In this document: positions 24,735 to 32,617 of the stretch, piece by piece
Position numbering within the stretch: position 1 is the first letter of the stretch
How the letters are laid out: the number at the start of each line of letters is the position of its first letter
Notes under the pieces: model-generated
What the model saw: the letters and a program-made list of their open reading frames with translations, nothing else
The model's database searches: none
What the model was told of the DNA's origin: nothing
Program-made: the position numbers and the translations under genes
Origin: an uncultured Burkholderiaceae bacterium
Lineage (GTDB): Bacteria; Pseudomonadota; Gammaproteobacteria; Burkholderiales; Burkholderiaceae_F
Direction of reading: 5' to 3'
NCBI GenBank assembly: GCA_937936215.1
Contig: CALGWX010000308.1
Location: 1-40,339 of the forward strand
Length of the DNA: 40,339 nucleotides

Positions 24735-25073
24735 TTGGCGCAGGCGAAAAAGCCGGAGGATTCTCGCACGGGCCCCTCGCCTGAAGGCTCGTGGTTGCGC
24801 GAGCAGGACACGAGCGTGCTCCTGTTCGTGCATCTGCAGCCCGGCGCACGCCACAGCGCCGTGCGTGGTGTCCACGGCACCCGCCTGAAGATCGCGGTCG
24901 CGGCGCCACCGCTCGAGGGGCGGGCCAACGAGGCACTGGTCGCCTGGATCGCCGACAGGCTGCGGGTGCCGCGGCAACGGGTGAGGATCGCGGCGGGCGA
25001 GCGCAGCCGCGACAAGACGGTGCAGATCGAGGGGATTTCTGCCGCCGAAGCGGTTCGCCAGCTGGCGGCGTAG
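24735..25073 (+). CDS. DUF167/UPF0235 (YggU-family) protein
   Basis: 112 residues if translation starts at TTG 24735, which has GGAG five bases upstream; a later TTG at 24795 would give about 92 residues, also near the family norm. The conserved core is LFVHLQPGARHSAVRGVHG, RLKIAVAAPPLEGRANEALV, and VRIAAGERSRDKTVQIEG. This is a small alpha/beta fold of unknown biochemical role, often found near proC-yggT or other housekeeping genes. It is divergent from hemE and convergent with the next small gene, sharing the terminator hairpin at 25081-25104. Confidence 0.85.
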   Translation: MAQAKKPEDSRTGPSPEGSWLREQDTSVLLFVHLQPGARHSAVRGVHGTRLKIAVAAPPLEGRANEALVAWIADRLRVPRQRVRIAAGERSRDKTVQIEGISAAEAVRQLAA

Positions 25074-25104
25074 ACAAAAAAAGGGCGGAGAAGACTCCGC
25101 CCTT
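25074..25104 (-). terminator. Terminator hairpin between convergent genes
   Basis: AAGGGCGGAG-AAGA-CTCCGCCCTT (25081-25104) is a perfect 10-base stem. On the minus strand it is followed by a run of T (complement of the A-run 25076-25082), so it ends the small Lys/Glu-rich gene. On the plus strand only CTTG follows, so any effect on the DUF167 transcript is weaker. Confidence 0.85.
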
Positions 25105-25122
25105 CTTGTAGCGAGCGCCCGT

Positions 25123-25296
25123 TTACTTCTTGGCGGCGCCTTCCTTCTTCTCTTCCTTCTTCTCTTCCTTCTTGGCCTCAACCTTCTTCTCTTCCTTCTT
25201 GGCCTCGACCTTCTTTTCTTCCTTCTTGGCATCGGCCGCGAAGGCGGTGCCAGCCGCAAAAACGGCGGCGATCAGCGCCGCAAGAACCTTGGTCAT
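25123..25296 (-). CDS. Small secreted Lys/Glu-repeat protein
   Basis: 57 residues from ATG 25296, with GGGGA five bases upstream; an in-frame ATG at 25308 would add four residues. The first 20 or so residues are a Sec signal (TKVLAALIAAVFAAGTAFA). The mature part is only Lys, Glu, Ala and Val, built on the nine-residue unit KKEEKKVEA (two exact copies at 24-32 and 33-41, then a shorter one) and ending EGAAKK. It would be a soluble, highly charged periplasmic peptide, probably helical or disordered. I do not recognise a function. A strong terminator follows it, which supports a real transcript. Confidence 0.8.
   Translation of the reverse strand: MTKVLAALIAAVFAAGTAFAADAKKEEKKVEAKKEEKKVEAKKEEKKEEKKEGAAKK
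25147..25227 (-). repeat. 27-base tandem repeat encoding KKEEKKVEA
   Basis: About three units of 27 bases lie inside the small secreted protein gene, the last shortened and drifting into KKEE repeats. The plus strand reads as a CTT/TTC-rich tract, quite unlike the surrounding GC-rich DNA and prone to replication slippage. Confidence 0.75.
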
Positions 25297-25427
25297 GTCA
25301 ATCCCCATATGCGTTGAAAGGTTGCTCAAGTCGCTCGCTCGGCGACCGACCGGGCGCCGAGACGAACAGTAAGCATAAACGCCTACGCGTATTCCCGGTT
25401 GACACCCCGGGCAAAATCTTCGCCTTG

Positions 25428-26009
25428 TTACTCGAGCAGTTGCGGCAACGCCAAAGTGCGAATCTGAAAACGGTTGTCGTCCCGAAACAACCACGTTTCA
25501 GTAAACCGAACCGCGCCGCGGCTGGCGAGCATGCGCGGCGGCGGTGGCAGCGGCGAAGCCGCCTGGGCCGTCCGCACGGCCTCGGCACCCAGGTTCCGGG
25601 CGTGATCCGGAGCCCGCATGACCGTCGCCCGTAGCAGGCGCCCGTCTGCCCCCACGGTCAGTTCGAGCACGACCACCGCCTTGAGCGGGTTGGGCGGGCG
25701 GCCATCGAACACCCGCTCGCGATTGGCGGCGACGATGTGCTCGGCGAGCGTCCTCCGCCACTGCTGCTCGGTCTCGGGCTCGGCCGGCTTGCGCGCCGAA
25801 GGTGCCGCTGCCTGCGGCGACGGGGCGGACGGCTGTGGCGCAGGCGGCGGCGACGGCGGGCGCGACGGTGGCGGCACCGGCGTCGGAGCGCAGGCGCTCA
25901 GGCCGAGCAGAACCGGCATCAGCAGGCCGAAGGCGCGCCACGCGCGCTGCAGCCGGCTGGTCGGGATGAGCGGTGCCGAGGCGCCTCGGGGACGGTCGAG
26001 GCGAATCAT
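25428..26009 (-). CDS. TonB C-terminal-like, Pro-rich envelope protein
   Basis: 193 residues from ATG 26009 (no strong ribosome site; a longer frame to 26099 exists). A basic N-terminus leads to one hydrophobic segment ending in the lipobox-like LSAC (C40). A Pro/Ser/Ala-rich stretch (41-75) follows, then a domain with the TonB/TolA C-terminal pattern (NPLKAVVVLELTVGADGRLL, RAPDHARNLGAEAVRTAQAA, RFTETWLF). TonB-like proteins connect inner-membrane energy to outer-membrane receptors; without ExbB/ExbD nearby this copy may instead have a structural envelope role. Whether C40 is lipidated or the segment is a plain anchor is uncertain. Confidence 0.7.
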   Translation of the reverse strand: MIRLDRPRGASAPLIPTSRLQRAWRAFGLLMPVLLGLSACAPTPVPPPSRPPSPPPAPQPSAPSPQAAAPSARKPAEPETEQQWRRTLAEHIVAANRERVFDGRPPNPLKAVVVLELTVGADGRLLRATVMRAPDHARNLGAEAVRTAQAASPLPPPPRMLASRGAVRFTETWLFRDDNRFQIRTLALPQLLE

Positions 26010-26098
26010 GGGCACAGTCCGATCCGGTGCATGGGCAAGTGTCGTGCAGGCAGCAGCCGAACGGCCGGTCATCGTCAACCGCTGCGCCTTCGCGACCA

Positions 26099-26527
26099 TC
26101 AGCGCACCACCAGCACCGGCCGGCTGCTGCGCGCGAGCACCTTCTGCGTTTCGCTGCCGAGCAGCACCGAGGCGAGGCCGCGCCGCCCGTGCGACGCCAT
26201 CACGATCATGTCGCAGTTCTCGGACTCGGCGGCCTGCAAGATGATGTCGTCGGGGTGGCCCTCGCGCAGCACGCGCGCAAAAGCAACGCCGGCGTCCTTT
26301 GCGAGGCGCTCGATCCTATCGAGATGTTCGTTCGCCCGGGCCGCCGCTGCGGCCTGGAAAGCGGCCTCCGCGGGTGCGGCCTCGCCGACGCCGTGGTACG
26401 GATACACCGGCAGGGCGGCGCAACCGACGACAGTCGCGCCGAGGGCGCGCGCCAGGCCGACGCCGACCGCCGCCGCGCGCTGCGACAGTTCACTGCCATC
26501 GGTGGCGATGAGGATGCGCTGCGTCAT
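26099..26527 (-). CDS. Universal stress protein (UspA family)
   Basis: 142 residues, one Usp domain. It begins with RILIATDGSELSQRAAAVG, where the Asp binds the nucleotide base, and ends with SHGRRGLASVLLGSETQKVL, the ATP-binding G-x9-GS loop. The first Gly of the classical G-x2-G-x9-G(S/T) motif is Ala here, a common variant. Usp proteins are cytoplasmic, often dimeric, and aid survival under starvation or respiratory stress. It lies just upstream of the TonB-like gene on the same strand (89 bases), possibly co-transcribed, and just downstream of the atp terminator. Confidence 0.9.
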   Translation of the reverse strand: MTQRILIATDGSELSQRAAAVGVGLARALGATVVGCAALPVYPYHGVGEAAPAEAAFQAAAAARANEHLDRIERLAKDAGVAFARVLREGHPDDIILQAAESENCDMIVMASHGRRGLASVLLGSETQKVLARSSRPVLVVR

Positions 26528-26623
26528 CTGTACCTCCGCCGACTTCGTTGCTCCCCGCTTACTCCGGCCAAGACTGCCCGTCGGCAGCGGCGCTTCCGTT
26601 GACGGCCATCAAGCGCCGGAGCG

Positions 26624-26655
26624 CGAAAGAAAACGGGCAGCGCAAAGGCTGCCCG
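26624..26655 (-). terminator. Rho-independent terminator of the atp operon
   Basis: On the minus strand CGGGCAGC, a six-base loop and GCTGCCCG (26634-26655) are followed by TTTTCTTTC. It begins 27 bases after the atpC stop codon and closes the ATP synthase operon. Confidence 0.88.
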
Positions 26656-26681
26656 CTGCGACGCCGAGGGTTGCGGCCGCG

Positions 26682-27098
26682 TCAACGTCCACGCAGCTTC
26701 TTGATTGCGGCCAGCTGCGCGGCCAAGGCGGAGATCTCGGCTTCGACCTTGGCGATCTCGAGGTCGCTGGTGGCCTTGCGGCGCGCCTCCTCGGCCGCGC
26801 GCAGCGATTCGCTCGCCTTGGCCTCGTCGAGGTCCTTGGCACGGATGGCAGTGTCGGCCAGCACGGTGACCACGTGCGGCTGCACCTCCAGGATGCCGCC
26901 GGCGACGAAGACCTGGTCTTCCTCGCTGGCGCCGGCCTGGCGGATGCGCACCACGCCCGGCTTGATGCGGGTGATCAGGGGCGTGTGGCGCGGATAGATG
27001 CCCAGCTCGCCTGCCTCGCCCGGAAGCACGACGAATTCCGCCTCGCCGGAGAAGATCGACTCCTCGGCACTGACGACGTCAACGTGGATGGTGGTCAT
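26682..27098 (-). CDS. atpC: ATP synthase epsilon subunit
   Basis: 138 residues, the usual length. It starts with TTIHVDVVSAEESIFSGEAE, followed by VVLPGEAGELGIYPRHTPLIT, the conserved beta-sandwich pattern. The C-terminal two-helix hairpin (ADTAIRAKDLDEAKASESLR and on) can inhibit ATP hydrolysis. It forms part of the central stalk with gamma. It is the last gene of the operon, 64 bases after atpD, with a terminator behind it. Confidence 0.96.
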   Translation of the reverse strand: MTTIHVDVVSAEESIFSGEAEFVVLPGEAGELGIYPRHTPLITRIKPGVVRIRQAGASEEDQVFVAGGILEVQPHVVTVLADTAIRAKDLDEAKASESLRAAEEARRKATSDLEIAKVEAEISALAAQLAAIKKLRGR

Positions 27099-27162
27099 TT
27101 GATTTCAGCCGGGGACGGAGCACTCGGGCGCTGGCGCGCGGCTCGGCGTCTGTCCCACGATC

Positions 27163-28587
27163 CTATTGGATTTTCTTCGCCTTCTCGAAGGCCTCGTCGA
27201 TCGAGCCGACCATGTAGAACGCCTGCTCGGGCAGGGCGTCGCACTCGCCGTCGACGATCATGCGGAAGCCGCGGATCGTCTCTTTCAGCGGCACGTACTT
27301 GCCCGGGCTGCCGGTGAACACCTCGGCGACGTGGAACGGCTGCGACAGGAAGCGCTGGATCTTGCGCGCGCGCGCCACCGCGAGCTTGTCCTCAGGCGAC
27401 AGCTCGTCCATGCCGAGAATGGCGATGATGTCGCGCAGCTCTTTGTAGCGCTGCAGCGTGGCCTGCACGGCGCGCGTGCACGCGTAGTGCTCCTCGCCGA
27501 CGACGTTGGGGTCGATCTGGCGCGAGGTCGAGTCGAGCGGGTCCACCGCCGGGTAGATGCCGAGCGCCGCGATCTCGCGGCTCAGCACCACGGTCGCGTC
27601 CAGGTGGCCGAAGGTGGTGGCGGGCGACGGGTCGGTGAGGTCGTCGGCCGGGACGTACACCGCCTGGATCGACGTGATCGAGCCGGTCTTGGTCGAGGTG
27701 ATGCGCTCCTGCAGCTTGCCCATTTCCTCCGCGAGCGTGGGCTGGTAGCCCACCGCCGACGGCATGCGGCCAAGCAGCGCCGAGACCTCGGTGCCGGCCA
27801 GCGTGTAACGGTAGATATTGTCGATGAACAGCAGGATGTCGCGCCCCTCGTCGCGGAAGCGCTCGGCCATCGTCAGGCCGGTGAGGCCGACGCGCAGGCG
27901 GTTGCCCGGCGGCTCGTTCATCTGGCCGAAGACCATCGCCACCTTGGACTTGGACAGGTCCTCCTGCACGATGACGCGGGCGTCCGACATCTCGTGATAG
28001 AAGTCGTTGCCCTCGCGCGTGCGCTCGCCGACGCCGGCGAACACCGACAGGCCCGAGTGCTGGGTCGCGATGTTGTTGATCAGCTCCAGCATCGTCACCG
28101 TCTTGCCGACACCGGCGCCGCCGAACAGGCCGATCTTGCCGCCCTTGGCGAACGGGCAGATGAGGTCGATCACCTTGATGCCGGTCTCCAGCAGCTCCAC
28201 TGACGGCGACAGCTCGTCGAACTTCGGCGCCCGCTGGTGGATCGCGCGGCGCTCGTCGGACAGGATCGGGCCGCGCTCGTCGATCGGTCGCCCCAGCACG
28301 TCCATCACACGGCCGAGCACGCCGGGGCCGACCGGCACCTTGATGTTGTCGCCGGTGTTGCGCACCTTCATGCCGCGCTTCAGGCCGTCGGACGAACCCA
28401 TCGCGATGGTGCGCACCACGCCGTCGCCGAGCTGCTGCTCGACCTCGAAGGTCAGGCCCTGCTCGACCAGCGTGTTGCCGGGATCGGCCTCGAGGACCAG
28501 CGCGTCGTACACCCGCGGCATGGCCTCGCGCGGAAACTCGATGTCGACCACCGCGCCGATGCACTGAACAATCGTTCCCAATGACAT
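27163..28587 (-). CDS. atpD: ATP synthase beta subunit
   Basis: 474 residues from ATG 28587, with GAGG upstream; an upstream in-frame start at 28605 is less likely. Walker A GGAGVGKT lies at 156-163. The catalytic GERTREGND and the LLFIDNIYRYT Walker B are present, followed by the family signature PSAVGYQPTLAEEMG. This is the catalytic subunit of F1, in three copies per enzyme. All key residues are intact. It lies 63 bases after atpG, with a short GGCGGG/CCCGCC hairpin in between. Confidence 0.97.
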   Translation of the reverse strand: MSLGTIVQCIGAVVDIEFPREAMPRVYDALVLEADPGNTLVEQGLTFEVEQQLGDGVVRTIAMGSSDGLKRGMKVRNTGDNIKVPVGPGVLGRVMDVLGRPIDERGPILSDERRAIHQRAPKFDELSPSVELLETGIKVIDLICPFAKGGKIGLFGGAGVGKTVTMLELINNIATQHSGLSVFAGVGERTREGNDFYHEMSDARVIVQEDLSKSKVAMVFGQMNEPPGNRLRVGLTGLTMAERFRDEGRDILLFIDNIYRYTLAGTEVSALLGRMPSAVGYQPTLAEEMGKLQERITSTKTGSITSIQAVYVPADDLTDPSPATTFGHLDATVVLSREIAALGIYPAVDPLDSTSRQIDPNVVGEEHYACTRAVQATLQRYKELRDIIAILGMDELSPEDKLAVARARKIQRFLSQPFHVAEVFTGSPGKYVPLKETIRGFRMIVDGECDALPEQAFYMVGSIDEAFEKAKKIQ

Positions 28588-28650
28588 GTTGACCTCGACC
28601 CTCAATGACCTCTGTTCTGCCCTGCGGCGGGTGCCATCCCGCCCGCTCCG

Positions 28651-29532
28651 CTACGAAATCGCTGCCGCGCCGCCGACGATCTCCGAAATCTCCTTCGTGA
28701 TGCCGGCCTGCCGCGTCTTGTTGTAGACGAGCTGCAGCTCGTCGATCAGCTTCTTGGCGTTGTCGGAGGCGGCCTTCATCGCCACCATCCGCGCGCTCTG
28801 CTCGCTGGCCATGTTCTCCGCCAGCGACTGGTAGATCAGCGCCTCGACGTAGCGGGTCATCAGCTCGTCGATCACCCGCTGCGCGTCGGGCTCGTAGATG
28901 TAGTCCCACGAGTAGGCGCGCTTTTCCTCCTCGCTCTGCGCGAAGCGGTCGGCCGACAGCGGCAGCAGCTGCTCGATCACCGGCTCCTGCTTCATCGTGT
29001 TGATGAAGCGCGAATAGGCGAGGTAGACGGCGTCGAGCCGGCCTTCGGCGTAGGCGTCGAGCTGCACCTTGACCGGCCCGATGAGCTTTTCAAGATGCGG
29101 CTTGTCGCCCAGGTGCACCACGTGTGAGACGAGGTTCGCGTTCAGCCGCTGCAGGAAGCCGAAGCCCTTGTTGCCGATCGCCGTGGCCTGGAACTTGACG
29201 CCCGCCGCCTCCCACTGCTTGACCTGCTGCAGGACGGCGCGCTGGATGTTGGTGTTCAGGCCGCCGCACAGCCCCTTGTCGGTGGTCACCAGGATCAGGC
29301 CGACGTTGCGGATCTCCTTGTGCCGCACCACGAAGGGGTGCCGATACTCGGGGTTGGCCTGCGCCAGGTGGGCGACGATGTTGCGGATCTTGTCACCATA
29401 AGGACGCGCATGCCGCATGCGATCCTGCGCCTTGCGCATCTTGGAGGCGGCGACCATCTCCATGGCCTTGGTGATCTTGCGCGTGTTCTGCACGCTCTTG
29501 ATCTTCAGGCGGATCTCTTTGGTGCTCGGCAT
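28651..29532 (-). CDS. atpG: ATP synthase gamma subunit
   Basis: 293 residues from ATG 29532, preceded by GAGGAG. The N-terminal helix (STKEIRLKIKSVQNTRKITK AMEMVAASKM in consecutive segments) and the C-terminal helix (MASEQSARMVAMKAASDNAK, ending ITKEISEIVGGA) form the coiled-coil rotor shaft. The central Rossmann-like part contains TDKGLCGGLN. It turns inside the alpha/beta hexamer. The 121-base gap from atpA is unusually long for this operon and holds two hairpins. Confidence 0.97.
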   Translation of the reverse strand: MPSTKEIRLKIKSVQNTRKITKAMEMVAASKMRKAQDRMRHARPYGDKIRNIVAHLAQANPEYRHPFVVRHKEIRNVGLILVTTDKGLCGGLNTNIQRAVLQQVKQWEAAGVKFQATAIGNKGFGFLQRLNANLVSHVVHLGDKPHLEKLIGPVKVQLDAYAEGRLDAVYLAYSRFINTMKQEPVIEQLLPLSADRFAQSEEEKRAYSWDYIYEPDAQRVIDELMTRYVEALIYQSLAENMASEQSARMVAMKAASDNAKKLIDELQLVYNKTRQAGITKEISEIVGGAAAIS

Positions 29533-29554
29533 ACACACTCTCCTCGGGGTGTAC

Positions 29555-29634
29555 GCGATGGCTTCGCCATCGCACGCGCTCCCCTCGGAATCCAGTTAGA
29601 TGTTCGGGCTTGGGGCGGCCCGGCGCCCGAACAT
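29555..29634 (-). other. Two hairpins in the atpA-atpG spacer
   Basis: GCGATGGC-TTC-GCCATCGC (29555-29573) and ATGTTCGGGC, 15 bases, GCCCGAACAT (29600-29634) are both perfect inverted repeats inside the 121-base spacer. Neither is followed by a T-run, so they are not ordinary terminators. They could form RNA structures that protect the 3' end of atpA mRNA or guide processing. Confidence 0.65.
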
Positions 29635-29653
29635 GGGCAACGGCAACGAAAAC

Positions 29654-31195
29654 TCAGTACGCGGCGGTCTTCTTGAACTCCTTGATCGCCGCCTCCAGCG
29701 CCGCCTCATCCTCCTTGGACAGGTCCTTGGTGGACTCGATGCGATCGACCAGTGCGGCGTGCTTGGCCTTCAGGAACTCGCGCAGCGCCTTCTCGGCGGC
29801 GAGCGCCTGCTTCACGTCGATGTCGTCAAAATGGCCGTTGTTCACCGCGAACAGCGTGACCGCCTGCTCCCACACCTGCAGCGGGTGGTACTGCGGCTGC
29901 TTCATCAGCTCGGTGACCATGCGGCCGCGGTCGAGCTGCTTGCGGGTGGCCTCGTCCAGGTCGGAGGCGAACTGCGCGAACGCCGCCAGCTCCCGGTACT
30001 GGGCGAGCGCCAGCCGCACGCCACCGCCGAGCTTCTTGATGACCTTGGTCTGGGCCGCGCCGCCGACCCGCGACACCGAGATGCCGGCGTTGATCGCCGG
30101 CCGGATGCCGGCGTTGAACAGATCCGTCTCCAGGAAGATCTGGCCGTCGGTGATCGAGATGACGTTGGTCGGCACGAACGCGGTGACGTCGCCGGCCTGC
30201 GTCTCGATGATCGGCAGCGCCGTGAGCGACCCCGTCTTGCCCTTGACCTCGCCCTTGGTGAACTTCTCGACGTAGGCCTCGTTCACCCGCGCGGCGCGCT
30301 CCAACAGGCGCGAGTGCAGGTAGAACACGTCGCCCGGATAGGCCTCGCGGCCCGGCGGCCGGCGCAGCAGCAGCGACACCTGCCGATACGCCCACGCCTG
30401 CTTGGTCAGGTCGTCGTAGATGATCAGCGCGTCCTGGCCGCGGTCGCGGAAGTACTCGCCCATCGTGCAGCCGGAATACGGCGCGATGTACTGCATCGCC
30501 GCCGACTCCGAGGCCGAGGCCGCCACGATGATCGTGTAGGCCATGGCGCCGTGCTCCTCGAGCTTGCGCACGACGTTGGCGATGGTCGAGGCCTTCTGCC
30601 CGATCGCCACGTAGATGCAGATCAGGTCCTTGCCCTTGGAGTTGATGATCGTGTCCACCGCCACCGCCGTCTTGCCGGTCTGGCGGTCGCCGATGATCAG
30701 TTCGCGCTGGCCGCGGCCGATCGGCACCATGGCGTCGATCGCCTTCAGGCCGGTCTGCACCGGCTGTGACACCGACTTGCGCCACATCACGCCGGGGGCG
30801 ACCTTCTCGATGACGTCGGTCAGCTTGGCGTTGATCGGGCCCTTGCCGTCGATCGGCTGGCCGAGCGAGTTGACCACGCGGCCGATCAGCTCCGGCCCGA
30901 TCGGCACCTCGAGGATGCGGCCGGTCGACTTGACGGTGTCGCCCTCGCGGATGTGCTCGTAGTTGCCCAGGATCACCGCGCCCACGGAGTCGCGCTCGAG
31001 GTTCAGCGCCAGGCCATAGGTGTCGCCGGGAAACTCGAGCATCTCGCCCTGCATCACGTCCGACAGCCCGTGGATGCGGCAGATGCCGTCGGTGACGGTG
31101 ATGACGGTGCCCTGCGTGCGGACGTCGGCGGAAACGCCGAGTCCCTGGATGCGGCTCTTCAGCAGCTCGCTGATTTCGGAGGGGTTCAGTTGCAT
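29654..31195 (-). CDS. atpA: ATP synthase alpha subunit
   Basis: 513 residues, identical in length to E. coli AtpA. Walker A GDRQTGKT lies at 169-176, followed by CIYVAIGQKASTIANVVRKL. The family signature PAINAGISVSRVGGAAQ and the Arg-finger region (ISVSRVGG) are present. The N-terminus (MQLNPSEISELLKSRIQ) binds delta. Three copies alternate with beta in F1 and carry the non-catalytic nucleotide sites. The start lies 22 bases after the atpH stop codon. Confidence 0.98.
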   Translation of the reverse strand: MQLNPSEISELLKSRIQGLGVSADVRTQGTVITVTDGICRIHGLSDVMQGEMLEFPGDTYGLALNLERDSVGAVILGNYEHIREGDTVKSTGRILEVPIGPELIGRVVNSLGQPIDGKGPINAKLTDVIEKVAPGVMWRKSVSQPVQTGLKAIDAMVPIGRGQRELIIGDRQTGKTAVAVDTIINSKGKDLICIYVAIGQKASTIANVVRKLEEHGAMAYTIIVAASASESAAMQYIAPYSGCTMGEYFRDRGQDALIIYDDLTKQAWAYRQVSLLLRRPPGREAYPGDVFYLHSRLLERAARVNEAYVEKFTKGEVKGKTGSLTALPIIETQAGDVTAFVPTNVISITDGQIFLETDLFNAGIRPAINAGISVSRVGGAAQTKVIKKLGGGVRLALAQYRELAAFAQFASDLDEATRKQLDRGRMVTELMKQPQYHPLQVWEQAVTLFAVNNGHFDDIDVKQALAAEKALREFLKAKHAALVDRIESTKDLSKEDEAALEAAIKEFKKTAAY

Positions 31196-31217
31196 GACGG
31201 GACTCCGGATTCGGAAA

Positions 31218-31766
31218 TTAGGCGGTAAGCGCCGCGTGCATCTGGGCCAGGCGCGTCTTGATGGTGTCGTCGAGCACGTGGTCGCCGACGCTGACGCGCA
31301 CGCCGCCGATCAGCTCCGGATCGACCTTGACCTCGGGGATCAGCTTCAGGCCGAACTTGCGCGACAGGCCCCAGAGCAGATCCTGTACCTGCGCGTCCGA
31401 CAGCGGCAGCGCGCTTTCGATCAGGCAGTCTGCCCGCCCCTCGGCGGCGTTCTTCATGGCGCGGAACTGCCGCGCCACCTCGGGCAGCACCGCCACCCGG
31501 CCGTTGTCGACCACCAGCCGCAGGAAATTCTCCGCCGCCGCTGGCAGCGGCGACTTGATCAGGCCGCGCAGCAGGTCGTAGACCCGCTCGGCGCCCAGGT
31601 TGGGATCGCCGACGACCCGCCGCACCTCGGCGTTGCCGGCCACCGCGGCCATCTCGGCCACGATGCCCAGCCACTGGTCGAGGGCGCCGGCGGCCGACTG
31701 ATCGGCGGTGGCGGCGGCGAACAGCGCCTCGGCGTACGGGCGGGCGATCGTCGACAGCTCGGCCAT
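31218..31766 (-). CDS. atpH: ATP synthase delta subunit
   Basis: 182 residues. It begins AELSTIARPYAEALFAAA, typical of delta/OSCP, and ends with the conserved IPEVKVDPELIGGVRVSVGD stretch and a short helix. Delta sits on top of F1 and joins it to the peripheral stalk formed by the b subunits. The gene starts 2 bases after the atpF stop codon and precedes atpA by 22 bases. Confidence 0.96.
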   Translation of the reverse strand: MAELSTIARPYAEALFAAATADQSAAGALDQWLGIVAEMAAVAGNAEVRRVVGDPNLGAERVYDLLRGLIKSPLPAAAENFLRLVVDNGRVAVLPEVARQFRAMKNAAEGRADCLIESALPLSDAQVQDLLWGLSRKFGLKLIPEVKVDPELIGGVRVSVGDHVLDDTIKTRLAQMHAALTA

Positions 31767-31768
31767 GG

Positions 31769-32239
31769 CTACAGGCGGCCCTTCAGTTGCGCCAACAGGT
31801 CGGCGTGCACCTGCGGGTTCACCTCGCGGCGCAGGATCTGCTCGGCGCCCGCCACCGCGAGCGCGGCCACCTGGTCGCGCAGCGCCGTCTTGGCGCGCTG
31901 CATTTCCTGCTCGGCCTCGACCTTGGCCGCGGCGATCAGCCGCTCGCCCTCGGCCTTGGCCTGCGCCTTGGCCTCCTCGACGAGCGCCTGCGCCCGCTTC
32001 TCCGTCTCGGCGACGATCGCCTGCGCACGGGCGCGCGCCTCGGCCTCCAGCTGCGCGATCTTGCGCTGCGCGTCGGCCAGGCTCTGGGTGCCGGCCTCGG
32101 CCGCCTTCAGGCCGTCGGCGATCTTCTTGCGCCGCTCGTCGAGCGACTTGATCAGCGGCGGCCAGATGAACTTCATCGTCACCCAGGCGCCGATGAAGAA
32201 GACCACCATCTGCAGGAACAGTGCGGCGTTGATGTTCAT
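31769..32239 (-). CDS. atpF: ATP synthase b subunit
   Basis: 156 residues, the same size as E. coli b. One N-terminal membrane helix (INAALFLQMVVFFIGAWVTM) is followed by a long charged, Ala-rich helix (KSLDERRKKIADGLKAAE to the end) that dimerises as a right-handed coiled coil. It forms the peripheral stalk linking subunit a to delta. The gene follows atpE after an 86-base gap with a strong hairpin, and directly precedes atpH. Confidence 0.96.
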   Translation of the reverse strand: MNINAALFLQMVVFFIGAWVTMKFIWPPLIKSLDERRKKIADGLKAAEAGTQSLADAQRKIAQLEAEARARAQAIVAETEKRAQALVEEAKAQAKAEGERLIAAAKVEAEQEMQRAKTALRDQVAALAVAGAEQILRREVNPQVHADLLAQLKGRL

Positions 32240-32262
32240 GTTCTCGAACCGGGATGGCGCCG

Positions 32263-32285
32263 GACGGGCCCGCGCTGGGCCCGTC
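32263..32285 (-). other. Hairpin between atpE and atpF
   Basis: GACGGGCCC-GCGCT-GGGCCCGTC is a perfect 9-base stem with a 5-base loop, 40 bases after the atpE stop. No T-run follows, so it should not terminate the operon. It may stabilise the upstream atpBE message or mark a processing point. Confidence 0.65.
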
Positions 32286-32325
32286 GGCTACGTCGACAGT
32301 GGCTTGCCTGGACGGCTGCGGCCGC

Positions 32326-32568
32326 TCAGCCCGCGAACGGGTTGGCGAACGCGAACATCATCGCGATACCGACGCCGATCAGGAACGCGGCGTCGATCAG
32401 GCCGGCGAGCAGGAACATCTTGGTCTGCAGCGTGTTCATCAGCTCCGGCTGCCGGGCCGCCGACTCGATGTACTTGCCGCCCATGATGCCGATGCCGATG
32501 CAGGCACCGATGGCGCCCAGGCCGATGATCAGACCGCAGGCCAGGGCAACGAACGCGACGTTGGTCAT
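32326..32568 (-). CDS. atpE: ATP synthase c subunit (proteolipid)
   Basis: 80 residues forming a two-helix hairpin. The first helix has the Gly/Ala-rich packing motif GACIGIGIMGG (21-31). The polar loop is ARQPE (38-42). The second helix carries the ion-binding acid D59 in LLAGLIDAAFLIG. An Asp without the surrounding Gln/Ser ligands of Na+-type rings indicates a proton-driven enzyme. Several copies form the rotor ring. ATG 32568 is the start; atpB ends 49 bases upstream. Confidence 0.97.
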   Translation of the reverse strand: MTNVAFVALACGLIIGLGAIGACIGIGIMGGKYIESAARQPELMNTLQTKMFLLAGLIDAAFLIGVGIAMMFAFANPFAG

Positions 32569-32617
32569 TTCTCAGACTCCTCGTTGGAAGGGAACCGGGA
32601 AGGGAAAGGGGCAACCG

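Noticed and set aside
25135..25230. CTTCTT-rich repeats as a CRISPR or non-coding satellite
   Set aside because: The tract is inside a coding frame with signal peptide and has no spacer structure.
28626..28643. GGCGGG-TGCCAT-CCCGCC hairpin between atpG and atpD as terminator
   Set aside because: The stem is only six bases with no T-run, and the downstream genes must be transcribed.
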